From: Flavipsychrobacter sp.
Lineage (GTDB): Bacteria; Bacteroidota; Bacteroidia; Chitinophagales; Chitinophagaceae
Assembly: GCA_025963465.1 (NCBI GenBank)
Contig: JAOQAP010000211.1
Coordinates: forward strand, 1-61,640
Length of the DNA stretch: 61,640 nucleotides
Direction of reading: 5' to 3'
Shown here: piece after piece, positions 34,701 to 42,899 of the stretch
How positions within the stretch are numbered: position 1 is the first letter of the stretch
Layout of the letters: each line of letters opens with the position of its first letter
The notes under the pieces: model-generated
The model's input: only the letters and a program-made list of their open reading frames with translations
Told to the model about the DNA's origin: nothing
Database searches by the model: none
Made by a program: the position numbers and the translations under genes

Positions 34701-35060
34701 GTTTTCCTGTATCACTTCTTCCATAGAGTAAAAAGCAGGAGTGCCGATAAATAATAACTGTTCCTGTTCTTCAAGGTATTCAAACTGGCCTCTTAAGGTA
34801 TGTGCAATTGTACTTTTGATGTTGATGAGCACTACCTGTTTTTCGAGTCCTTTCAGTGCAAAAAATGAGAGGTCTTTAATGATCGGCAGCTTCAGTTCAA
34901 AATAATCGTCGAAAGGTTGACCTTGTTTTATGGTATGTAGCTTGGCAATAGAGCTACCAAAAGAAGCGACCTCCAGATCGCTATTGATAAGTATATAAAA
35001 CGGGAAAATCCTGTTGAATTGTTCAGTCCCAAAAGAAAATACAGATCCGGATCCAACCAT
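31761..35060 (-). CDS. Hybrid histidine kinase: HNOBA-like - PAS x3 - HisKA - HATPase - REC - HPt
   Basis: 1099 residues. Residues about 12-115 match the HNOBA domain of guanylate cyclases (FNRIFPFYILINSDL, LRGQFEYLEEQEQLLFIGTP), followed by a coiled coil (about 135-185). Three PAS/PAC units span about 185-300, 310-430 and 435-560. The kinase phospho-His is H587 (NMSHEIRTPM), with HATPase boxes ending GGTGLGLTICKNL. A receiver has D877 (MDIQMPEMDG), and a C-terminal HPt carries H1046 (AHKMKS). No membrane helix, so it is a cytoplasmic sensor with a complete internal phosphorelay. It heads the minus-strand EPS block. Confidence 0.92.
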   Translation of the reverse strand: MVGSGSVFSFGTEQFNRIFPFYILINSDLEVASFGSSIAKLHTIKQGQPFDDYFELKLPIIKDLSFFALKGLEKQVVLINIKSTIAHTLRGQFEYLEEQEQLLFIGTPAFYSMEEVIQENLTLNDYAKHDSLISQLSNLKAQEIASNNIQGLLDTVSEQKDAIKNSEKFIEQQKQLELQLKETASRLAFLIKNLDSGIVVEGADNKIILVNDKFCRFLGIAQTPEQLVGFNYTFIGKQSKHLYKDPDAAIARIQNILDEKQSVINELVELADGRFFKRDYVPILLDGKYEGHLWQYLDVTEQLNAEQKLEQQKVFYENVLNNIPADIVAFSPEHEYLFINPMAMKDKELRKWMIGKRDEDFCIYRNKPMSLATERRAVFNKVISSKRLNNWEEKMTMPDGSVEYHLRNMYPVLNEQGEVMQVIGFGLNISDRKKIEDQVKLNEKRYRDLFNYSQAFICTHDLNGKLLTANPATCELLGHSQEELTGMLLADFLPKEDIKSFYTGYLEKVINEGTATGVFRVIGKNNKKTFLLYKNFTVHEDNSEPYIVGFSQDITDRIKTEKELLQAKKITEDAHKAKETFLANMSHEIRTPMTGILGIANLLSKTGLDEQQRKFTKLISESANNLLTIVNDVLDIEKIAAGKLDLESIPFKLEEKVFTTLQSFQFKAEDKNINLLLNSTLADDLVVVGDPFRLSQILNNLLSNALKFTREGEIVINLDYKKNEGKKVTIEIQVQDTGIGIKSDRLSQIFNPFVQASSDTTRKYGGTGLGLTICKNLVEMQGGRITVASKVNEGTTFTFFIPYEKGDASMLPDDGNTNLNFKDLESIRILVAEDVELNQFLVRHILEAWGCEVTIVGNGKEALEKVQKQYFDLILMDIQMPEMDGITATKLIRSLNMPAKPVVDKSSLTKKIRTLNAKDKSSIPIIALTANALKGDGNRYLSIGMDGYITKPYTEEKLFTVINEIIKTNDSLRLKIAPGTKHIQDTVPEHTEKLYDLSLINTIGKDDAVFTKKIVGIFLETMPQSLAALIKALEEENYEQVAKVAHKMKSNIDSMGIHPLKDVIRELEADKTGSPVTAVNVQKVNDTLKKAFIQLKELV

Positions 35061-35259
35061 GACTAATAACTGCTTACTTTATTTTAATACGTACGATTTG
35101 CATTTACTCTACTATTGCTTATAGTACTTGTTTTCAGTGTAATGCTTCCATATAAATATTATATGTGTTTCAAAGGTATCTTTATTTATTCAAACCGTAT
35201 AACTGTCGGGACAAAAAATAATGTAATTGGAAAGTTAATCATTTCGCTTGCCTTTTAGT

Positions 35260-35267
35260 TATTTTTG
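35260..35267 (+). promoter_or_regulatory. -7 box (TATTTTTG) upstream of the PolX-like gene
   Basis: Exact TAnnTTTG match. The in-frame TTG at 35265 lies inside this box and so cannot be the translation start, which supports the ATG at 35295. No well-spaced upstream TTG was found. Confidence 0.45.
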
Positions 35268-35294
35268 ACGAGTTTCAACCATTGCTTTAGCATC

Positions 35295-36977
35295 ATGAAT
35301 AATTACGAAATAGCCGACCATTTTTCCCTGCTGTCCAAACTGATGGATATACATGGCGAGAACAGCTTTAAGTCCAAATCATACAGCACTGCTGCGTTCA
35401 ATATAGAGCGTCTTCCCGCAGAAGTAGCTACAATGGACGATACTATACTGTTCAGCCAGAGAGGGATAGGGGAGTCTACGGGTAAAAAGATACGTGAATT
35501 GCTGGCAACAGGTAAACTGCCACAACTTGACTCCCTGGTAGCCGAAACTCCTCCCGGTATACTGCAAATGCTGGACATAAAGGGCCTGGGCCCTAAGAAG
35601 ATAGCTGTTATCTGGAAAGAAATGGGTCTGGAGTCCCTGGGTGAGCTAGAATATGCCTGCAATGAGAACCGTCTTGTAGCACTTAAAGGCTTTGGTGCTA
35701 AAACACAGGAAAGTATTCTGCAGAGCATTGTCTATTTCAACCAGAACCTTGGATTTCATCTTTGGGCAGAAGTAGAGGCATTTGCCAACTCTGTATTACA
35801 GCAATTGAAAAAGCAACACCCGGACAACCTGTTCGAGATAACGGGAGACTTCCGGAGGCAAAGCGAAACTGTAGAGTTTGTAGAAATTGTTACTGACCTC
35901 GATAAAAAAAGCATCGCCGGTGATTTTACAACTTTTCCGGGTACTGTAGTTGAAGAGGAGCAGGCAGGTGATAGTATACTGGTACGTATACCTAATCAGC
36001 CGCGACTCCGTTTCTACCTTACTGATGCGGATAGTTTTTATAATGTATTGTTCAGCACTACAGCTACCAATGAGTTCATGAGCTCATTCCTTGATGGCTA
36101 TTCATTGCCTGATGCACCCGAGTCGGAAGAGGAGATATTTGACGCAAATGATCTTGAATATATCTCACCCATACACCGCGAACATAGCGGCTCCGTAGAA
36201 AGGTCCATCCAGGGATTGCACAAGGATATTATCAAGCCTTCGGACATTAAGGGTATCATACATTCCCATTCCACATGGAGCGATGGCGTGCATACTATAG
36301 AGCAAATGGCGAAAGCTGCCCGTGACCAGGGACTGGAATACCTCGTTATCAGCGACCACTCACAATCAGCTTTTTATGCAGGCGGGCTGAAGCCGGAACA
36401 GGTAGCCGCACAACACCAGGAGGTGAATGCGCTTAATGATAAACTTGCCCCGTTCAAAATATTCAAGAGCATAGAATCTGATATATTGAGTGATGGCAGC
36501 CTTGATTATAACCCGCAGGTGCTCAATACGTTCGATCTTGTTATTGGAAGTGTGCATAGTAACTTAAAAATGTCATTGGAGAAGGCAATGGATAGGGTAT
36601 TAACCGCTGTTCGTAATCCTTATACAGCAATACTGGGGCACCCAACAGGCCGTTTATTGCTTTCCCGTAAAGGCTACCCGCTGGATCATAAAGTGCTTAT
36701 TGATGCCTGTGCTGAACATAGTGTGGTGATAGAAATAAATGCCCATCCCCGCAGGTTAGATATAGATTGGAGATGGGTAGAATACGCTATAGAAAAGGGA
36801 GTACTATTATCTATTAACCCCGATGCGCATTCCATTGACGGATTTAAAGATACCTATTATGGGGTGATGGTGGCGCAGAAAGGCGGGCTTACTGCCAGCA
36901 ATAACCTGAGTAGTTTTACACTTGCACAATTCGAGGAGTTCCTGGTGAAATACAGAGCTAAAAGAGGCGCTATTTAA
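35295..36977 (+). CDS. DNA polymerase X-family protein with PHP domain; polymerase site degenerate
   Basis: 560 residues from the ATG at 35295. Helix-hairpin-helix and 8-kDa-like region at about 1-140 (IGESTGKKI; GLGPKKI; GFGAKTQ), a palm-like region (about 145-300), and a PHP phosphoesterase domain (about 325-555) with intact metal motifs HSHSTWSDG, SDHSQS, ESDI, GSVHS, HPTG and NPDAHS. In the palm, the usual GSxRR...DxD reads G184-DFRR...FVE (F195, E197 at the Asp positions) and the third Asp region reads PRLRFYLT. All three catalytic Asp therefore seem lost. It probably acts as a 3'-5' exonuclease/AP nuclease in DNA repair rather than a polymerase. Confidence 0.87.
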   Translation: MNNYEIADHFSLLSKLMDIHGENSFKSKSYSTAAFNIERLPAEVATMDDTILFSQRGIGESTGKKIRELLATGKLPQLDSLVAETPPGILQMLDIKGLGPKKIAVIWKEMGLESLGELEYACNENRLVALKGFGAKTQESILQSIVYFNQNLGFHLWAEVEAFANSVLQQLKKQHPDNLFEITGDFRRQSETVEFVEIVTDLDKKSIAGDFTTFPGTVVEEEQAGDSILVRIPNQPRLRFYLTDADSFYNVLFSTTATNEFMSSFLDGYSLPDAPESEEEIFDANDLEYISPIHREHSGSVERSIQGLHKDIIKPSDIKGIIHSHSTWSDGVHTIEQMAKAARDQGLEYLVISDHSQSAFYAGGLKPEQVAAQHQEVNALNDKLAPFKIFKSIESDILSDGSLDYNPQVLNTFDLVIGSVHSNLKMSLEKAMDRVLTAVRNPYTAILGHPTGRLLLSRKGYPLDHKVLIDACAEHSVVIEINAHPRRLDIDWRWVEYAIEKGVLLSINPDAHSIDGFKDTYYGVMVAQKGGLTASNNLSSFTLAQFEEFLVKYRAKRGAI

Positions 36978-37043
36978 TACGCGGTGGCATAGTTTTAATG
37001 AGGTTAGGACAGATACACAATTGTATAACCTAAATTCATTATT

Positions 37044-37436
37044 ATGGACAACCAGATGATTTTTGACGATAAAGCCAAGGCAAGAATAGGGTTCATTTGT
37101 TTTATCCCCATTATAGCATTCCTGCTATGTCTTGCATATTACATTTTCCTGTTGCTTCCTTTGTCAGGCCCGCATGAGCCGGGAGCCGTGGTAGGGATTA
37201 CAAATGCTAATTATGATACTTTATTCATGATGCTGGCATCAGCAGCGGTGATCACAGCCCCTATATTCATTTATTGTATAGTGCTGATCGCACGTTTCAA
37301 GACCATGAATGCTGCAGACAAGCTGATGTGGATCGTCTTCCTTTCTGTGATAGCTCCTATTGCATCAGGATTATTTTACATGTTCGTGATCAGGAAAGCA
37401 CCAAGATATATGCCCACTTATCCTGATATCGCATAA
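37044..37436 (+). CDS. Small membrane protein, paralogue 1 of a tandem pair
   Basis: 130 residues: acidic/basic N-terminus (MIFDDKAKARIGF), three predicted membrane helices (about 17-38, 60-80, 95-118) and a C-terminal PRYMPTYPDIA. It aligns along its whole length with the next gene (shared YDTLFMMLA, IYCIVLI, KAPRYMP). Family not recognised. Follows the PolX gene by 66 bases. Confidence 0.65.
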   Translation: MDNQMIFDDKAKARIGFICFIPIIAFLLCLAYYIFLLLPLSGPHEPGAVVGITNANYDTLFMMLASAAVITAPIFIYCIVLIARFKTMNAADKLMWIVFLSVIAPIASGLFYMFVIRKAPRYMPTYPDIA

Positions 37437-37445
37437 GACGTGGTG

Positions 37446-37841
37446 ATGGAAAAGTTTATAATAATAGACGAAAAAGAGAAAAGAAGAATGGGTGTCATTT
37501 GTGCCCTTCCTGCTTTTCTCTTTTTTATTTGTGTTGTGTATTATCTGTTTTTATTATTGCCAATTGCACGATCACCGCATCCTATTTACAGTATAGAGGG
37601 TATTACGTCTCACCACTACGATACTTTGTTCATCATGCTCGCAGTTTATGCCTGCGCAGGAGCAGCTGTCCTTATTTATTGCATGGTGCATCTTTTGAAG
37701 ATAAAAACGCTAAATACCCAAACAAAGATGTTATGGGTGCTTGTACTGGTAACCTTTATGCCATTGTCTCCTGTACTGTTCTGGATATTCCAGGTAAAGA
37801 AAGAACCGCGGAAAATGCCTGTCTACACCGACATTGCCTGA
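37446..37841 (+). CDS. Small membrane protein, paralogue 2 of a tandem pair
   Basis: 131 residues from the ATG at 37446; two in-frame GTG codons just upstream (37440, 37443) are less likely because the ATG aligns with the paralogue's start. Three membrane helices in the same places, HHYDTLFIMLA, and the same C-terminal pattern PRKMPVYTDIA. The gap to the first copy is nine bases, so they form a bicistronic unit produced by tandem duplication. Function unknown. Confidence 0.65.
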   Translation: MEKFIIIDEKEKRRMGVICALPAFLFFICVVYYLFLLLPIARSPHPIYSIEGITSHHYDTLFIMLAVYACAGAAVLIYCMVHLLKIKTLNTQTKMLWVLVLVTFMPLSPVLFWIFQVKKEPRKMPVYTDIA

Positions 37842-37844
37842 GCA

Positions 37845-38729
37845 TTACTTAGCCTGTGCTGCCAGGAACTCTTTCATATAACTATCGATATTACCAAACA
37901 GGAATTCAGGGTACTCATCGCTGAACTTAGCCTTGATGAATCCGCCGAGCAATGGCCTTGCAGCCGGTTGTTTCATATCTGCTGTGCTGATAGGTATCAG
38001 GTCATATTCTGCATCGGGGAAGTAGCTGAGCACCCGCAGCGCCAGCTCAACACGGTTCAGGTAATCTGTGCTTGCTACATTGTAAACGCCCTTCTTGCCA
38101 TCGCGCAGCAGCACGAACATAACACGTGCTATGTCCCATGCGTTAGCAGGTGACGCATACTGGTCGTAAGGCAGTTTTAGTGTCATCTTTTGGTTGTTAA
38201 TGGCCTGGTCGGCAATGCGGGCTACAAAGTTCTTACCCCTTACTTCGTTGCCATAAACATTGGTAACACGTAGTACTAACGAATCCGGTAGTTCGCGCAA
38301 TACCAATTCTTCAGCCTCCAGTTTGTGGCGGGCGTATACACTTATCGGGTTTACCGGTGCGTCTTCTTTATATGGGCCATGCTTGCCGTCAAACACGTAG
38401 TCGGTAGAGATAAATACCATTTTGGCATTGCACTGTTTGGTAAGCTCCACCAGGTTTATGGTGCTTTGTACGGTCTTTTCGTAGCTTTCTTCCTCGTGTG
38501 TTTCGCAGTAGTCTACATGGGTAAGCGCACCGCAGTGAACGATAACGTCCGGTGCAAATGCACGTACGTCAAAGTTGTCAGCGTGATCAGCATTAAGCGT
38601 GTCATAGAATACCGTATTGTCGGTCTTGAACGAAAAGTAAGAGCCTACTGTTTCCCAGCCCTGCTCTGTAAAATGTTTCAGGCAATTGCCGCCTACTAGT
38701 CCTGATGCTCCTGATATGAATACTTTCAT
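37845..38729 (-). CDS. dTDP-4-dehydrorhamnose reductase-like SDR (RmlD family)
   Basis: 294 residues from the ATG at 38729 (the frame opens two codons earlier at a TTG). Extended SDR: nucleotide-binding SGASGLVGG at the N-terminus, VHCGALTHVDYCE, VFISTDYVFDG, and the catalytic YxxxK pair in YARHKLEAE. This is the RmlD/RfbD branch that reduces dTDP-4-keto-sugars, or a related SDR acting on another nucleotide sugar. No rmlA, rmlB or rmlC gene is next to it. Convergent with the small membrane protein pair across three bases. Confidence 0.8.
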   Translation of the reverse strand: MKVFISGASGLVGGNCLKHFTEQGWETVGSYFSFKTDNTVFYDTLNADHADNFDVRAFAPDVIVHCGALTHVDYCETHEEESYEKTVQSTINLVELTKQCNAKMVFISTDYVFDGKHGPYKEDAPVNPISVYARHKLEAEELVLRELPDSLVLRVTNVYGNEVRGKNFVARIADQAINNQKMTLKLPYDQYASPANAWDIARVMFVLLRDGKKGVYNVASTDYLNRVELALRVLSYFPDAEYDLIPISTADMKQPAARPLLGGFIKAKFSDEYPEFLFGNIDSYMKEFLAAQAK

Positions 38730-38855
38730 GAACAATGGTTTTAATATAGTTGAGTAATCTGATTAGTATTTTACCATGGCTAATATAGACAGGGTTCTTA
38801 ATAGTGTAAATTTTCTGATAACGTATTTGTTGCCTTTGTATGCTTTGTAAAAATC

Positions 38856-38884
38856 ACAGAAGCCACGTATTATGTGGCTTCTGT
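38856..38884 (-). terminator. Rho-independent terminator of the alpha-oxoamine synthase gene
   Basis: Perfect 11-bp stem ACAGAAGCCAC / GTGGCTTCTGT with a 7-base loop. On the minus strand it is followed by GATTTTTAC. It lies 36 bases after the stop codon at 38920. Confidence 0.8.
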
Positions 38885-38919
38885 AATTGGTTAAATAAAA
38901 TCATTAAAGCAGTTATTGC

Positions 38920-40170
38920 TTATGCAGGTACTCCTACATTCGGCATTTCCTGCGGGTAAAGCTTCTTTTCAAGTTTCTCACGTACTGCTGCAAATGCTGC
39001 CAGTGTTTCATCTATGTCCTGGTCGGTATGTGCTGCTGTAGGTATGATACGCAGCTCTATCTGTCCCTTAGGGATAACAGGGTATACGATCACTGAGCAG
39101 AAGATGTTGTAGTTCTCACGCATATCATACGTAAGCTGAACTGCATCATACAGACCACCTTTCATAAATACAGGCGTTACCGGTGTGTTGGTAGTGCCCA
39201 GGTCGAAACCTGCATCTTTAAAGCCCTGCTGCAGCCTTTTTACATTGTGCCACAGTTTTTCGCGCAGATCAGGCATGCTCCTTAATAATTCCAGGCGTTT
39301 CAGGTTGCCTGCCACAAATGCCATAGGCAGTGACTTAGCATATATCTGCGAGCGCATGTTGTAACGGAGGAAGGTAAGTATCTTTTTGTCTGCTGCCAGG
39401 AAGCCGCCTATGCTTGCCATAGACTTAGCGAATGTAGAGAAGTAGATATCGATGTCCTCGATACAATCCTGCTCATCGCCTATACCTGCACCTCTTTTGC
39501 CCATAGTACCAAAACCATGCGCATCATCTACGAACAGGCGGAAACCATATTTTTCTTTCAGTACGGCCAGTTCCTTTATCTTGCCCTGGTTGCCGCTCAT
39601 ACCGAAAACACCTTCAGTGATCACTAATATACCACCACCGGTCTTCTTGGTCATTTCAGCAGCGCGTGCCAGCTGCTTATCGCAGTCAGCTATATCATTG
39701 TGCTTGTATACATAACGATGGCTTGGTATCAAACGCAGACCATCTATGATACATGCATGAGATTCCGCATCATATACTACTACATCGTGGCGGCCGCAAA
39801 GTGTATCGATAGTGGATACCATACCCTGGTATCCAAAGTTGAACAGCATTGCATCTTCCTTACCTACAAATGAAGCCAGTTCTTTTTCCAACTGCACGTG
39901 GATGTCTGAGTTACCACTCATCATACGCGCACCCATTGGTGATGCCAGGCCATACTTAGCTGCTGCATCGGCATCAGCCTTGCGCACTTCAGGGTGGTTA
40001 GCCAGTCCCAGGTAGTTGTTCAGACTCCAGACTATCTTTTCTTTTCCACGAAAATTCATACGGTTGCCGATCTCACCTTCCAGCTTTGGAAATGCGAAAT
40101 AGCCCGGTGATTTTTCTGCATAGTCACCTATTGGCCCTAGTTTGTTCTCAAATTTTGCAAATATGTCCAT
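38920..40170 (-). CDS. Alpha-oxoamine synthase (serine palmitoyltransferase / cysteate acyltransferase / Kbl family)
   Basis: 416-residue fold-type I PLP enzyme. The PLP-binding Lys is K249 (STFAKSMASIGG), with VDDAHGFGTMG carrying the Asp that contacts PLP, MSGNSDIH and the YDAESHACIIDG His. These enzymes condense an amino acid with an acyl-CoA or acyl-ACP. In Bacteroidota, members make 3-ketosphinganine (sphingolipids) or 3-ketocapnine (sulfonolipids), while others are AONS or Kbl. The length and the N-terminal extension (GYFAFPKLEGEI) resemble a Bacteroidota-specific subgroup. Single gene with its own terminator. Exact substrate is not decidable by eye. Confidence 0.83.
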   Translation of the reverse strand: MDIFAKFENKLGPIGDYAEKSPGYFAFPKLEGEIGNRMNFRGKEKIVWSLNNYLGLANHPEVRKADADAAAKYGLASPMGARMMSGNSDIHVQLEKELASFVGKEDAMLFNFGYQGMVSTIDTLCGRHDVVVYDAESHACIIDGLRLIPSHRYVYKHNDIADCDKQLARAAEMTKKTGGGILVITEGVFGMSGNQGKIKELAVLKEKYGFRLFVDDAHGFGTMGKRGAGIGDEQDCIEDIDIYFSTFAKSMASIGGFLAADKKILTFLRYNMRSQIYAKSLPMAFVAGNLKRLELLRSMPDLREKLWHNVKRLQQGFKDAGFDLGTTNTPVTPVFMKGGLYDAVQLTYDMRENYNIFCSVIVYPVIPKGQIELRIIPTAAHTDQDIDETLAAFAAVREKLEKKLYPQEMPNVGVPA

Positions 40171-40286
40171 GATCCCTTGTTTAATTATACTATTACAGTG
40201 AATAAAATTGCTGTGCGAAATTAATAAAAATATAAATCACCTTTGTCGTTGTATTTTGCACATATGCACATCAAAACTAATTTTCT

Positions 40287-41966
40287 ATGTTATATACCCG
40301 AAAAGCTATTGTAATAAAGAGCTTTGCGCTATTTATTGTTTTGTTAATAGTGGTTTTTCCTGCTGCTGCAAAGCGCCGGAACACCATAAAAAAGCCCAAA
40401 ATAGTGGTGGGCATAGTGGTAGACCAAATGAGGTGGGACTATTTATACCGTTATAACGCCCAGTATAAAGAGGGTGGTTTTAAACGACTTATGCGTGATG
40501 GCTATAATTGCCAGAATACGATGATAGACTACCTGCCCAGCTACACGGCCCCCGGACACAGCTGTATATATACCGGCTCGGTGCCGTCTATACATGGTAT
40601 AGCAGGCAATACCTGGATAGATAACCGGACCGGCAGGGGATGGTACTGCGTGGAAGATACCAGTGTGTACCTGGCGGGTGACGAGCTTAAGAAAACAAGT
40701 ATGAGCCCGCGTAATTTGCTAACCACCACCATTACCGATGAACTGCGGCTGGCTACCAACTTCAGAAGCAGGGTGTATGGCGTGGCGCTGAAGGACAGGA
40801 GCAGCATACTGCCCGCAGGGCACCTGGCCAATGCAGCTTACTGGTATAATGACAAGACTGCCTCATTTGTTACCAGTACCTACTATAACCGGGAGGATCA
40901 AAACCCGGCATGGCTGCAGGCATTTAATAACCGCCACGAGGTGGACAGACTGGTGAAGCAGAACTGGAACCTTTTGTATGACACGTGTGTGTATAAGGGG
41001 CAATGCACTGCTGATGCCAATAAGTATGAAGCAGCCTTTAACGGAGAGCAATCTCCGGAATTTCCCCATGTGTTTGATAAACTGTCTGCATGGGAACGTA
41101 ATAATATAATAAGGTGCACGCCTGCCGGTAATACCTATACCCTGATGATGGCGCAAGCCTGTATGGACAGCAACCAACTGGGCATGGGTGAGGAAACTGA
41201 TTTTATGGCAATCAGCCTGAGCAGTTCTGATTATGTGGGGCACAGGTTCGGAACCAACTCTATAGAAGTGGAAGACATGTACCTGCGACTGGATATAGAC
41301 ATAGCTAACTTTCTGAAATACATGGATGATAAATACGGAGACGGCAATTACCTGCTCTTCCTGACGGCTGACCATGGAGGGGCTCATAATGCATCTTTCC
41401 TGCATGATAAGGAGGTACCCTCCGGAGTGCTGGATGCGCACCTGATGAAGGACATAAATACTAACCTTGCTAAACGATTCGGAAGGGACTCTATAGTGGT
41501 AATGATAGACAACAATCAGTTGTATCTGAATAATAAACTTATAGAAAATAGCAAATTTGATGTTGCTAAGATCAAAGAGTTTATTATGGAAAAACTAAAT
41601 AAGATGCCGGAGATATTGTATGTAATAGATATGGAACATATGGATAGAACACCGGTGCCGGAGCATATCAGGAATATGATAGTGAACGGGTACAACAAAG
41701 ACCGCAGTGGTGCTATATCAATAATACTTAATGCGGGATGGTATGATGATGAGGGTAGACTTACCGGAACAACGCATGGCGGGTGGAATCCTTATGACAC
41801 TCATATACCGCTATTATGGTATGGTTGTAATGTGTCGCACGGTGAATGTTATAGAACGCTGGAAATGAAAGATATAAGTGCTACACTTGCAACGATGCTT
41901 CATATTCAGATGCCCAATGGGTGTATAGGAACTCCTATAGTGGAACTGGTGAAAAGGGTGGATTAA
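40287..41966 (+). CDS. pafA: PafA-like alkaline phosphatase superfamily enzyme
   Basis: 559 residues. An N-terminal hydrophobic segment (about 8-27) ending FPAAA is a signal peptide or anchor. The active site is that of the PafA/nucleotide pyrophosphatase branch: first metal Asp D46 (VVDQMRWDYL), nucleophile T87 (SYTAPGHS), DHGGAHN with further metal ligands, and THGGWNPYDTHIPLLW near the end. It should be a periplasmic phosphomonoesterase scavenging phosphate. PafA is known from Bacteroidota as a calcium-activated, phosphate-insensitive enzyme; those properties are not visible here. Confidence 0.87.
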   Translation: MLYTRKAIVIKSFALFIVLLIVVFPAAAKRRNTIKKPKIVVGIVVDQMRWDYLYRYNAQYKEGGFKRLMRDGYNCQNTMIDYLPSYTAPGHSCIYTGSVPSIHGIAGNTWIDNRTGRGWYCVEDTSVYLAGDELKKTSMSPRNLLTTTITDELRLATNFRSRVYGVALKDRSSILPAGHLANAAYWYNDKTASFVTSTYYNREDQNPAWLQAFNNRHEVDRLVKQNWNLLYDTCVYKGQCTADANKYEAAFNGEQSPEFPHVFDKLSAWERNNIIRCTPAGNTYTLMMAQACMDSNQLGMGEETDFMAISLSSSDYVGHRFGTNSIEVEDMYLRLDIDIANFLKYMDDKYGDGNYLLFLTADHGGAHNASFLHDKEVPSGVLDAHLMKDINTNLAKRFGRDSIVVMIDNNQLYLNNKLIENSKFDVAKIKEFIMEKLNKMPEILYVIDMEHMDRTPVPEHIRNMIVNGYNKDRSGAISIILNAGWYDDEGRLTGTTHGGWNPYDTHIPLLWYGCNVSHGECYRTLEMKDISATLATMLHIQMPNGCIGTPIVELVKRVD

Positions 41967-42032
41967 TCTAGTTTGTGTTGATGTCGTGTTTTTTAAGTAA
42001 TTGATTTTCAGTTATTTGTAATTGTTAATTCA

Positions 42033-42533
42033 TTAGTAATCTAAATGCAGTATTAGCCAGTTATTGTCATGCAATTCTCCTTTAGTCGGTACGACTGTGC
42101 CGTTCTTTTTTATTATTACACTTTCCGGGCCAACAACAAAGTGGCGATCTCTGCAGTCGGGAGTTTCATAAGTGCTATTTGGGCTATATACAGCATGTAC
42201 CTGGTATGTGATGTTTACTGAAGGGATAAATAATTCGACATCATAGGCTCCATCAATGCCATAGATGTTATGGAGGTTGTTTGTTTTTGTATATAAAACA
42301 TGGGTAGTGGTGTCTATGTATATAGTCGTGTCGTTAATAGTATCTATTGAAATTATATTTGTAAAAGTGTTGTCGGGTGTGAAGAGCCGGACGTAGAAAG
42401 TGTCTACATCTGATATCTTAAAGCCTCTGAAGGTAAGTCCGTCTCCTCGTTTTGTCATAGAGTAGGTGCATGTGTGTTCTTTTGTTTTACAGCTGCAAAT
42501 GGCAAGCAGCATAATCAAGATAATTACTCTCAT
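42033..42533 (-). CDS. Putative lipoprotein (unknown)
   Basis: 166 residues. Signal MRVIILIMLLAICSC with a lipobox ICSC (Cys at 15), then a mature part of alternating beta-type residues and many Thr and Asp, with no recognised motif. It is likely an envelope lipoprotein. Convergent with pafA across 66 bp. Confidence 0.6.
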   Translation of the reverse strand: MRVIILIMLLAICSCKTKEHTCTYSMTKRGDGLTFRGFKISDVDTFYVRLFTPDNTFTNIISIDTINDTTIYIDTTTHVLYTKTNNLHNIYGIDGAYDVELFIPSVNITYQVHAVYSPNSTYETPDCRDRHFVVGPESVIIKKNGTVVPTKGELHDNNWLILHLDY

Positions 42534-42899
42534 AAGTTTAGGTGTAAAGGTTTACTGTATTCCATCAATTTCTATGCCTGATTGCATTTGCCTGGGTGGG
42601 CGGATGTAGTCAAGTTCGGGTTGTGATGGCGTCGGGAGTTTAGTGATAATATTTTTTTATTTTCAATCAATATTTTGGTTATCAATTATTTGTGAATCAT
42701 AATTATGCAAAATAACAAAGCTGCCGGGACTCAACCGGCAGCTTCTAAACAAACAAAACTTCTCACTTAAAACTTAATCTTTACTGACTTATAACTGGCT
42801 CCCGGATATTGAGTCTCGGTTCGGGACCGGTCAGTGTGTAATGTGTTTGTTATATATATTGTACTGTATATTTTAGCTGACCTTAGCCAGCGAATGATC
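42534..42899. other. 366-bp intergenic region with terminator hairpin
   Basis: Between the start of the lipoprotein gene and the stop of the DUF4402 gene, both on the minus strand. It contains one strong hairpin (42718-42744, listed separately), an AT-rich stretch (42645-42716) that may carry the lipoprotein promoter, and near 42782-42836 a region with ACTGAC/GTCAGT that could pair around GTTCGGGACCG. No ORF with support was seen. Confidence 0.5.
42718..42744 (-). terminator. Terminator downstream of the DUF4402 gene
   Basis: Perfect 10-bp stem AAGCTGCCGG / CCGGCAGCTT with a 7-base loop. On the minus strand it is followed by TGTTATTTTG. It lies about 155 bases after the DUF4402 stop. Confidence 0.7.

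Noticed and set aside
42800-42840. CGGTTCGGGACC read as a tRNA T-arm
   Set aside because: No matching D-arm, anticodon arm or acceptor stem could be placed around it.
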